DNA of 64,000 nt from Trichoplax sp. H2 (taxonomy: Eukaryota > Placozoa > Uniplacotomia > Trichoplacea), in assembly GCA_003344405.1 (NCBI GenBank), contig NOWV01000215.1:55621-119620 (forward strand). The letters run 5' to 3'. Under the pieces are notes generated by a model. The model was not told the DNA's origin. It ran no database searches and worked only from the letters and a program-made list of their open reading frames with translations. The translations under genes and the position numbers were made by a program. The first letter of the stretch is position 1; each line of letters starts with the position of its first letter. This document shows, one piece after another, positions 37,586 to 48,252 of the stretch.

Positions 37586-40500
37586 CTAGCTTTTATGTTA
37601 CTGCCTATGTACAGTATGCCCCTTCTAATCTTGTATTAGTGAAATAATAAAACAGTTGTCTATCAGTGACTCTGAATAGGATCGATTTGATATGGAGTTT
37701 AAATTCAATATTTTAAAAGTTTTATCCTATCGAAATTTGAAATATATTCACAAGTTCATATCAATCTATGACGTTCCACTCTCAGTTACTTTATCATTAG
37801 AGTCATACAAGGCCTTGGTCAGCTTGCTACTATTTTAGATTTTACAATTACTATCTATGAAGTATTATTTATTTTACTGGTAGAATCCACACTGGTTAGA
37901 TACTCGTATTACGTTACTTCGCGTGCTATTTGTATTTGCACTTTTTACTTTATAATTTACAAAGTTACGTACAGTAGTTATTCACTTAATGCCAGATACT
38001 AAGTGTAATTGCAGCCTATGGTATCTACTGTGTCGGACAGAATTGCCACTATTCCAATGGCTTAAACATAATCTTTGGTATTCTGCAGTCCTTGAGTTGG
38101 AATTCTTAAGGAAGAGAGAATAAAAAATGAAATAAACTTGACATAGCTTACCGTGGATTACTTTGTAAGTACTGAAGCCTCCTAGATTGGGTTTTATTCG
38201 GTTTTTACTACTATTCACAACGCCACTTTGTTCTTCATCAAGTGGTTTAATAGTATTAGTAGTAAACTGGCAAAGTATCAAGCTATAGTTTTCAAAAATT
38301 TTGATAAGATTAATAGTGTAATAAGAGCGATTAATCTAGACACAGACTAAATTATTTTATTAGCTTCACAGAATGCGTATAAACTGGGTGGTGAAAGGCC
38401 GGATAGGAGGCGGTGGCACGGAATTAACGTTAATAAAAGCCATTCGCAGTGCTTTTTTGTTGTTATTTTTTATTACTTTACTTTATCGGTTCCCTTTGAT
38501 GTTTCTAGACTAAAAGGACAAAGAAACGATCAATTCTCCAGGGATGGACATTTCTATAGCAATCAATTGTAGTGAAACGGACTGCATTAGTAATACGGAA
38601 TGCTATGTCCATGTTAGATGATAGAATACAAGTACTATACAGTTTCTAAAAAGCATTCATTTACTATATAATATTTTCTGTTGTAGCGGTCATCAATATA
38701 AGTAATGTAGCCCTGGACTCCATTTTATTGAAATCGGTCATTCAAGCAGCCAAAATACTTGCATGCAAGTTTGGGTTGTGCATGTTCTTTACCATTCTTC
38801 TATTCTCGTTGACAATTTATTTTTTATTTTTAAATAAAGGATTAATAGGCAAACAAGCTGTTTAACTATTCGTAGCCTAGATTGAAGTAATTGAATTCGC
38901 TAAGTAGCTAAGCTGAGCCTACTAGGATCATTCAGATGAAAATAAAGACAAATAACGAGGATTACGATCTCCATCTTGAAAGATTAGACTAATCGATGTA
39001 GAAAAGACAAGTTTCGAATCCCATTGAACCGTCCTAGGGATATGTGTTATACTAACTAAGCCGTTTTGAAGATTGCTTCTTTATCAATCAACCTTACTCA
39101 GACCATTTCTACTGTCATGTTATTGTTCCAACGCTTCATTAATTACTAATAATAGTATAAATGATCAAAATGGAGCTTCAAGACGTTTACTTTACTTATT
39201 AATTAGTTAGAGTGATTAGATGCGGTTATGCGTAAAAATAGAGAGCAGTATCACGTGCACTCAGTGTTTTTTTTTATGTCTAGTCGCTCATTAGTACTCA
39301 AATACAAGATATTCGCATTGCTAAAATCTAGTAAGACTTTCTCTGTTAGTATAATAATCGGAGAACTAATCCTACTTTTCACAAATAAACAGTTTCAGAA
39401 TAGCATTAACGCTAAGTTAAAAGTAATTAGTGATTAAAGGTTAAAAGTGATTATATGATTAATCTTAATTTCAGCGAGCGAACCTTTCGGAGAAGTATTC
39501 ACACGGATATTAAATTAGAGGCAGATTTACAAATTTGTTAATCTTGTATATTAGCGAGATTTGCGACGTCGATTGATAGGAAAATTTGTAATTTCATTGT
39601 GCTTTTAAAGGCAGTCTTTATTAGAATACTCAAAGCAGATATTTCAGTTAAAGATCTCGCAATCACTGCGGATTAGAAAAATATCGAGTATAGAGGTAGA
39701 TTTCCCTTAATACTCTATATTATCTAAATTTCTGATATTCATTGCTATATAGCAGAGACAAATAAAAAAATGATGCTTTGCTTATTAGAGTTTATAATTT
39801 CATATTTACGAGTATTAGCTTGTTTCAGGGCAAAAACTGAATCGATTGCGTATATCTTACTATTTCATTAACAGTATTTATTTTTACATTAATCAACATT
39901 GTATATGACGATGTAATACAACCTATTCTACTTATTGTAATTAAAGTGTAGTTTACACAAGTAATTTTAGAATAGCAGATTTTATTATTGGTTCTCTATC
40001 GATTGAGATACTACATAGATAATAGTGCAACAAGCTCTGACTGACCAGGAACACTTCCTGCAACAGCAGATCTTAGAAAAGAAGGACTAAGAGCAACAAT
40101 GACAGAAAGCGTAGCTGTTAATATGTTATCTAACTTGTTTACAACATGATAATTGCGAAAAACATAATTCAAAACATACAGAACTAAGTATAAGAATAAA
40201 ATTGTATGATTAGCATCATATTCTACGAAGCTCAAATCACCATACTTGAATTATTCCAAATATTACTTATATATACCTATTATTGTTAACTACCCTAGAT
40301 TTTGGTATTATTTTTCAGTTATGTCTAATTCACTTCTACATATCATGTTGATAACAATAGCTTGTCTTACAGCTTCACTACAGGCGAATAATGTCGACAG
40401 CACTATTGGGCTTAATCATTTCATAGTACATCTGGATATCACTTTATTGATAATAGATTAATGAACCCTATATTATTGGGTAGACAAAACATCACAGAAG

Positions 40501-40618
40501 TCAATAATATATTTTAAATATACAAAATGTCAGCCACAGGTTTGCATAAAGTATGGATGACCTTTCACTTACCATCAGAATATAGCGTTTCGAATGAATC
40601 TAAGGCTATAAATAAAAT
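37586..40618. other. Spacer between GNAT copies 3 and 4
   Basis: AT-rich, no supported gene. Contains the conserved upstream segment 38144-38235. A short frame from 38372 encodes VKGRIGGGG, superficially like a kinase glycine loop, without any other kinase motif. A 46-codon frame at 40321-40461 starts with a signal-peptide-like stretch (LLHIMLITIACLTASLQ) but nothing else supports it. Confidence 0.4.
38144..38235 (-). promoter_or_regulatory. Conserved segment upstream of GNAT copy 3; candidate noncoding 5' exon
   Basis: Minus strand: CAGTACTTACAAAGTAATCC then ACG and a GTAAGC donor-like site, matching the segment 5' of GNAT copy 1 (31690-31765). The similarity also covers short flanks. See that entry for the interpretation. 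Confidence 0.4.
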
Positions 40619-41476
40619 TCATCCAATTTCCAACGAAGAGACTGCATAAACAGAGTTCACATCGTATGTGAAGGGCCGATTGAGATACATTCTTACAGTA
40701 TTCAACGTTGCTTGTAATTGTAATTTTTCGATAAGTTTCATAGCACTTTCGTTAGGCGTTGGTATATCTATCATTACCTTACAATTTTCGAACGTTGCTG
40801 TCAAACCGTAAATTAAACGTTCAGCTATATCCATACTTTGTGCATATAAAGGTGCAATTTTATAACCATCAACAGCTTTACGAATGGCACCAAATCCTTG
40901 AATATCTCTGTTACTATCCAAATAGACAAAAGCACGATCTGTTCCTACATTTAGACACGCAGCAAGAAAGTATTTTCGGCGATCGGGAGAGTGACGTGCA
41001 TCGTACTCTAAAAGTTTCTCAAATGGGACTTTCTTGGCATCAACGATATTACGGCAATGAGTTTGCAGTTTGTCAACTATTCCAACATATCGCGTAGTAT
41101 GATGGAAGGCTTTAAAACCAAGGTGTGCATAAATATCTGCATCACAAGTCAGTGTATCATATCCTGAAGTTTTGAAATCCTTGACGTAATTATACACATG
41201 CTGAAATAGCTTCTTTCCATAGCCTTTACCGCGATGCTCTTTTAATACCATTTGATTTCCCCAGAAAATAGAATTTTCATACTTCATTCCCGATACACAG
41301 CCGATAGTTTCTCCATTTAGCAACCCGACATAGAAACCTGTTGGATCAGCTAATTGATAAGTTATTGCATCGTTTTGTCCAGGATTGCGACCTCGAATCG
41401 CTCTCATCTTCATAATCCATTCCATATCGGCGAAGGAAGCCGTCACAATTTTGAATTCCTTTCTAGCCACGTTCAT
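40619..41476 (-). CDS. Intronless two-domain GNAT acetyltransferase, copy 4 (divergent)
   Basis: 285 aa, same fold order as its three neighbours. CoA loop EHRGKGYGKKLF intact; second domain GFGAIRKAVDGYKIAPLYAQ intact; C-terminus SSLEIG as in the minus-strand siblings. It departs from them at the N-terminal helix, where the family's A..EGWNPG is MRAIRGRNPGQNDAITYQ, losing the conserved Trp, and in TCDADIYAHLGF. That surface lies near the substrate side in GNAT folds, so a changed acceptor is plausible (inference). The ATG lies two bases after TTAG, again compatible with a 5' untranslated exon. Confidence 0.87.
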   Translation of the reverse strand: MNVARKEFKIVTASFADMEWIMKMRAIRGRNPGQNDAITYQLADPTGFYVGLLNGETIGCVSGMKYENSIFWGNQMVLKEHRGKGYGKKLFQHVYNYVKDFKTSGYDTLTCDADIYAHLGFKAFHHTTRYVGIVDKLQTHCRNIVDAKKVPFEKLLEYDARHSPDRRKYFLAACLNVGTDRAFVYLDSNRDIQGFGAIRKAVDGYKIAPLYAQSMDIAERLIYGLTATFENCKVMIDIPTPNESAMKLIEKLQLQATLNTVRMYLNRPFTYDVNSVYAVSSLEIG

Positions 41477-43707
41477 TGCTAATATTTTCTTTGCTTGAAC
41501 GTCCTAAGAAAGCATTTCTAATAACATTTTTTGGCTTGATATGAACTTAAAATTACAAGAGGCGTTTGCAAGACATATGTTGATTAAATAAATAAAGGCT
41601 GTTAAGCATGAATTTAATAGTCAATTATTAAAGGAAAGGTAAACGTTGATTATTTTAGTTACAATATTGCTATTGCTAAGAATTGAGTTGTAAATTGCGT
41701 CGTTGTAAAATTTACTCTTAACGACATTGACATAGGATTGAATCACTAAATAAATAATAGGCACGTGTTTTAGTTCGAAATATAAAATAATCATAGACAT
41801 ATTGAATAACTTTGCGCACTAATTTAGTAACAACGTACATGCAGAGTTTCCAGATTCTGTATAGATATTTAGTTCGTCCCTTAGAGTTGGAACGACTAAT
41901 CAGCTTTATCCAATAGTTACTGGCATATGATTTGAACTAACGAAAGGGAACGTCCTTTGCATTTTTGTACATTCCTCTATTTTACTTCTCAGATATGACA
42001 AAATCGTACGATTAATGTAGTATTATTACGATCTCTAGCATGATTATAACACTTAAATATGCATATAAATAATTAAGAACTAGCGACTGCTAAAAAAAGA
42101 TTTAGAGTAGAGTAATCAACATCTTTGATTATAATAAATGGGGTAACATAGATAAGGCTCCAATTATTTTAGCGTTTACACGGATAAAATCCTAATAGGA
42201 TGAAACATTATCGTGCAGCAGCTTTGAAAGCATCTTGAAAACAGTGATACTCTGGTAGCTTCTACTTTAATTTCCGTAGACAACATATTCATACATACTC
42301 TTCGGTCATTTCTGCTATATTTATCATGAGATTCACGTCGTTGAGAGTATGCTAAAACTTCAAGCATTACTACGTAATGTTCTATAGAAGATTATCTTAT
42401 TTCAGAAAAACCAATATCTATCCACTGTATTACGAGGTAGTGGTCAGCGACAGTGCAACAAAAAAATTGAAGATCCAAAACCCTTTCTAAAAGCTGTTAA
42501 AACCTCCAAGTATAGCTCATCTTACTAAATATCCATAGATGGTACTCTCAATTTTGTAAGCTTTATTATCCTGTTTATATGATACATAGTGCTTTTTAAT
42601 AGGTTGCGGAGTGGGTCATTTAAGTGTTGTAAATTTCTTGCAGAAGCCCAGTCAGCTCTAAATTAAATTGATGTACTTTTCTTTACGGATTCCATTGCTT
42701 TTTTTGGTCCAACTCTTACATCGATGCGAATGTTTTATTTTCAAAATTTTCATTTACAATCAAACAGTACTTAGTTAGCATTAAAAATTTATATATAGGA
42801 CCCTGAATTTGAATGAATCATATTATAAGCTATGTTTGAAAGCAATTTTGTGGACAGAAATATTCATTCTCGATGCCGTTAATACGATACCAAAGCCATA
42901 GTAGTTTTTGTAGAGGCTATGATATGATACCGTGTTTTATGAACCAATTAGAACTGTAAAGAATGGTAGGTACAGTGCGCTATACCTTGTGATGAAGCAT
43001 AGTACAGCATATAGCTCTTCAGTAGTTCATAATTATTGTTACAAGTTGGAGAAGTTCGGGCGAAATATTTTTGGCATAAAAATACAAATAGTGCTGTTTT
43101 TCCTACGTCAATATTTGGATATTTAGTGAACTCAGTGATATTACTTATTTTACTTCTAGATTCCTTTCCATCGAATACCAACTTATTGCATATTTTGAGT
43201 ATCCATTTTATCTGATCTAGTCTGTACGTTCACTGTCGCAGCCGATTGCATGTTAATGTAGATACCCAACTTAGATTTTCGTGCTAGAAATCATGTTTGT
43301 AAATCTTCAAATGTATCATAAAACAGTAAATCTATTTTGAATTTCAATCGTTGCCGTGAATCAAATCGATATTAATCGCTACTTCACAACTGCTAAATCT
43401 ACTTCATCATTTTATCATTCAAATAAATTTCATGTGACTATTATTCTTCTAGTAAGTATATTTATTGTTATCACTAAAAACGAGAAAGAGGGACTGTTAC
43501 ACTCGTTGCTGTTCCACTAGCACATGTAAACTTATCTTTCTTCTCGTCCTCTACGAGATTCATATGATTCATAAGTGTATCGATACGAACCGAAATAAAC
43601 CTAATCACAGATAGTCATATAACTACTCCTGAAAATGTATGAGACACGTAGACTAATACAATATGCATCATAACATCATGCATATGGTATCGAATAAATC
43701 GTAAGCC
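41477..43707. other. Spacer between GNAT cluster and GPCR remnants
   Basis: AT-rich with no supported coding frame. Earlier exons of the GPCR remnant (TM1-3) would be expected near 42900-43700 but I could not recognise them. Short open frames at 42176-42367 and 42932-43181 have no domain signature. Confidence 0.4.
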
Positions 43708-44266
43708 TTAACATTTGTGGTCTTTTCTTTAGCTTCTTTGCCAATACCTATTTATGCTGGAGTCTATCAAGATGAAATAACGTTTTGTGATGTTCATGGA
43801 GAGGCAGCAAATTTTGATTTATACTTAAACATGGTATTTATAATAATTATATAGACACTGCCATCATCGATCGTTGTTAGTTATTGCAAAATTATTACAT
43901 ACTTGAAATGCTATATAAGACCTGGAAATATTCAGATACATCAGCAAGAAGATCAATATTTATGTCAAAAGAAGTTTAAAAATAGGCGAAAAATTATATA
44001 ATTATTGCGGCGCGTTATATTTTAACTTATTGGCGATTGCATACAACATACTCTGGTATGGCTATAACTTATAGATATCTTAAGAAATATGCCAAACAAA
44101 TTAGATCAATTTTTCTATGGCTTATGTATATTTCAGCGATATAGCTATTAGTGCTATTGTGAATCCTTTCCTATACATTCAATTCGATCAAAATATTAGG
44201 AAAAGGTTACTAAATTTGTACAAGGATTTCTACTTGAAACGCTGTTGGTACGAGACCGCTGAATAA
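43708..44266 (+). pseudogene. GPCR pseudogene, TM4-TM7 remnant
   Basis: Frame pieces reproduce the second half of a class A-like seven-helix receptor. TM4/ECL2 is TFVVFSLASLPIPIYAGVYQ followed by ITFCDVHGEAANFDLYLNM. Then, after a frame change, TM5 is LPSSIVVSYCKIITYLK with an ICL3 containing KKFKNRRKII. TM7 and tail are SDIAISAIVNPFLYIQFDQN, with an intact NPFLY motif, ending at a TAA. The reading is broken by an in-frame stop after the TM5 start (MVFIIII then TAG), two TAA codons in the ICL3-TM6 segment and a further frame change before TM7, so it cannot encode a full receptor. A related copy follows at 45064-45546. Confidence 0.7.
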
Positions 44267-45063
44267 CGTAACAGGTTATTGATGATTTAGGTACTCAAGA
44301 AGTGCGTTATTTTACGAGTATATGTATATATCTATAAGTGATAGTTTCTCGATACTGAAAGAGTTTAGATATAGCCTTTTGCAATAGTTTTAATCTCAGG
44401 CTATGTAGTGGGTCATATTATAATTTAGAAGTACTTTAATTAACAAAATTTTTCCTTGTTGCGTAGAAATCTTCCCTTATAATCTTGAAGGTCATTACTC
44501 CTGGAAATTTTGTGATCCAATTACTGTGATGATATTACATTACTGACAAAAATTTTCCATGCTAGGCTTCAATTTTAATATTATTTCGAAGACCGGACGA
44601 TAAATAAAAGTATTTATAAATGTTACAATATAGCGCACTAATAAAGTGTGGATTTACTATATTCAGATCATGAAATGGTTATATGCTTGCTTGTATTGCA
44701 GGATATATTATCACGTATCAGCAATGTTCAAAATCAGTGAAATTACGGTAGTCAAGTTTACTGTATCAAGATTGAAATATAAATGTCGGTATAATTTGTC
44801 GATTGTACCAATTGAAATAGATTTATTATGAATGTAAAAAATAGTTACAATACTTTATACGTGATTTTACTAAAGAATAGCTCGCTTGTGGCTTATATTT
44901 TGGAATATATTCAAGTGCTATTCTGTATGATGTAGTCGACAAGGTGCCTAATTGCTAATTGTTATCATTTAGTTACGAATTCTTTAGAGCAAAATGATTA
45001 CAGTATGAATAAGCTGCTATATTGTTAACATCGTGATTACACTGGAGTATTGTTGTCATTTAG
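44267..45063. other. Spacer between the two GPCR remnants
   Basis: No clear TM1-4 coding for the second remnant was recognised. The frame 44646-44831 is hydrophobic but lacks GPCR signature residues. Confidence 0.35.
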
Positions 45064-45546
45064 GGCAATTTGAAATTTTTGACTTTATTTTTGATTCTGT
45101 TTGTATTAATATCATACTTACTGCCTACATCAACTATTTTCACATACTATTGGAAAATTACTGCATAGTTGAAATCCTATATTAGACCTGAAACTATTGG
45201 GTCTGGCCTACAGAAAGAACAGCATTTGTGAAGAATTAAGTTTATAAAAATGCTAAATATTATTACTGTACGCTATATTTTAACGCCTTGGTCATTTCTT
45301 GCAGCCTCTTTTGCTTTGGTTATAACGCAAAAGTCAGCTCAGGAAGTGGGTGAGAAAAATTTTACCTATTTCATTTTTATTTATGCTGCATTTGGAACTA
45401 TAGCTATTGCTACTATTATTAATTCATTCTTATGTATGCAATTTGATCAAAATACTAGGAGGAGATTGGCTAATTTGTATTTCTTTAATAAGCACAATCG
45501 TTTTCAGAAGCGAAATGATGGATTGATATTGATGAAGGCTAGATGA
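45064..45546 (+). pseudogene. GPCR pseudogene, TM5-TM7 remnant (tandem paralogue)
   Basis: After a TTTAG acceptor-like site one frame runs through TM5 (LFLILFVLISYLLPTSTIF), an ICL3 stretch LKSYIRPETIGSGLQ, TM6 and TM7 (TIAIATIINSFLCMQFDQN), ending RNDGLILMKAR. Two in-frame stops (TAG before LKSYIRP and TGA shortly before KMLNII) interrupt it. The downstream 98 codons (45250-45546) are open. The TM7 motif is NSFLC rather than NPxxY. The IRP and MQFDQNTRRRL parts align with the upstream copy (YIRPGN; IQFDQNIRKRL), showing tandem duplication before decay. A selenocysteine or readthrough explanation is not supported by anything seen. Confidence 0.7.
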
Positions 45547-48252
45547 TTTCATATCATGCAGTGTACAAGGCATTTGAGTATGCCCAATATTATTATTACC
45601 GATTGGGGACATTATGTGCCTAACAGAATGATTTATAAGTGTGCTATTTCATGGTCATCTGCTTGAAGATCTCTGAGTTTTCATTTGTACGTTTGGTTTA
45701 AAATAACTATATATAACATAAGTAAGGATATGTTTTAAGATTTCATTTCTTTAAGTTCTATAAGTAACATCTAATCAGAGTTACGAATATTTAATGAATT
45801 AGCTGCAATATGGTGCGCTACCAGAGTAAAAGATAGCCAGCCTTTATTGAAGCTTAAAGGGTTGCAGATATTAGAGTTAACACATAATATTAATAAATTC
45901 AAGTACATTTATCTATACAACTTTAATATTAGAGGCTATCTTTGTTTCAAATTCATAAACGGTACAATGAACAACATTGCAAGAATAAGTTTAAATCATG
46001 TTAAATAAAGCATCATTAGATAAAAAAAAAGTCTACTCTTTGCCCCATTGCTTGATCTTAAGGAGCGCGGTGAATAATGCTAGTTTTTATTAGTCTACTT
46101 TAAGTTCTAAACATAAAAGTTTTTGAGCTATTGGAGTAGTTCAAACTATTTCAATTTTAATTTATTTGAATTATGCTAGAACGATTAGATTTGTACTTCA
46201 GAAAATTATGAATAGCAAGATCTCTGAGTTATCACTCTCTTTGGCTGGCTTTATATAATATAAATAAGATTACTAAGCCATGTCTTCAAATTTCATTTTC
46301 TTGATGTTCCATAATTCACAATGCATATATTATGTCTAATCACAGCTACCACTACTTATTAAATTAACTTCTATAAGGCCTATTATACGAGTAGAAGATA
46401 GTCTACCTATTTAACAGCTTGATGACGTAAATAATTTAATCGTATCGATCTTCCCTACTGTTAATAATACTCGTAGAAAGTGTTTTTGTTCAAATTAGTC
46501 TACGACACAATAAATGATTCAACAAAATAAATTGAACACATTTCCAATGTAGCTTTATTAGATAAAAGATACTGCTCTTTTGGTCAAGCCGTTATATATG
46601 AAGTAGTACGATCAATAATGCTTTTTTGCGAGACTAATGCGAAATTTTAAACAATGCTGAGAAATCATAAATACTTCATGAAACACTAGCACTTCTAAAA
46701 ATCTTGTACTTTACATAGTTAGTGCTGTTCTTCTGGTTGCCATATTTGGATTTCTTACTAACTTATTGGAATTACATGGTATTATTATTATTATTTCAAC
46801 CGCAATGTGGTAACTTAATCATGCTTCTGTACTTACTCGTATGTATTAAATTTTTCCTGTTGCAATAGCACAAAAGCATAATTCTGATTTTATATGTAAG
46901 AATTCGTTAAGTAAGCGAAATCTCTGCGCTTATAATATGGTAATTAAATTAGTAAGTTTCGCATGATATTAATTTGGCTTAAAATTTATTGATTGTTGTT
47001 TACTTTGTGAATATAATTGATATACCTGTTACCGTTCAGTATATTTAAGGTATTGTATGAGAACTAATTCATCCGCAGATGCAGGAAATTCTCGAGGTAC
47101 CCCGACTAATGTACTAATTGGACTACTTCGACACAAGTAATCAATACCTGACCGATATCTGTTAGTCCTAGGTTACTCTTTATATTGGACCAAGTAATGA
47201 TCCAAAACGACATTGAATATTATTTGACCTTACGATCTAACTGAGACAATGTAGATCACGATGAATCTCACTACTGAACATAACAAAATCAAACAGCGCT
47301 AACGATGGTGCTTAGACTTCTCCAGCAATTATAATTACTTATGACTGCCGATAACTGGTCACTACTACCTGAAACCCTGATGAGTGACTGACTAGAATCG
47401 AATGAATATAATCTCAATAAAATTATGACATTGATAGAGTATTTATTCGAACTGTTGGATAAATGCTTTGGTATTTCATAAAGCAACTTTCCCTTTTGGA
47501 AGGGAAAGACTATCTTTACTGTGTGAGTAATATGGCTAATGATAGAAAGAAAGGAACCTATTGAACTGTTACTGACATGGATAACTTCAGCTTAATTAAT
47601 TTTTAATTGCTTTTCTGATACGAAATTGGAATATTTACAACGGTCATTTAATTTTTTGAACTGCTCTTTAGTCGAAAATCTAGCTTACGATGATATTTAA
47701 ATGATGATTCATCAATGCAGTAGGATATTTGCTTTACTAGTTCAAGAGGTCCATGATATGCTATTTTCATGACAGTGTAGTAAACATGTTAGATTATTTT
47801 TCTGATCGGATAGATGTATTAGTTGGTGTAGTTGAAGATCTGTAAGATATCATAAATGACACCAAACGTATAATTTTATATTATGCTGTGTTCCGAAATC
47901 AATTAAAAATTTTGTGATATTCCTCTTATTCTTTATAGTCATATAGCCAGTAGATACGAGACTGAAATTTTGTGAAAAAAAAGATTGATTACTATGAGTT
48001 TCAGTTATATTGGTACAACGATAGCTAAGCCAAGTATAATCGCTTTCAGATGAACATCCATTTCGTTGGGAACTATATTTAATTAAATTTAATTAATAAA
48101 AGTTAAGTTAGAATTAATTCTTGCATAGATATGCATAAATGCTAAATATTATTATTAAAAATTTGCCGAGTCCTTAAATCTGATAATCCTTCAATCAATT
48201 GTATATCAATAATAAAATTGCATTGAACTTACAGGAAATTTCTATTGTAGCC
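45547..48252. other. Spacer with a possible TM1-like fragment
   Basis: Mostly AT-rich noncoding DNA. Near 46722-46790 a short plus-strand frame reads AVLLVAIFGFLTNLLELHG, which resembles TM1 of a GPCR (GxxxN) and could be a third receptor relic; it is too short to call. An inverted repeat TTTCCCTTTTGGAAGGGAAA occurs near 47491. Nothing else seen. Confidence 0.35.

Noticed and set aside
38372-38518. Short frame with VKGRIGGGG resembling a kinase glycine loop
   Set aside because: No further kinase motif in the following codons or nearby frames, and the frame runs into low-complexity hydrophobic sequence.
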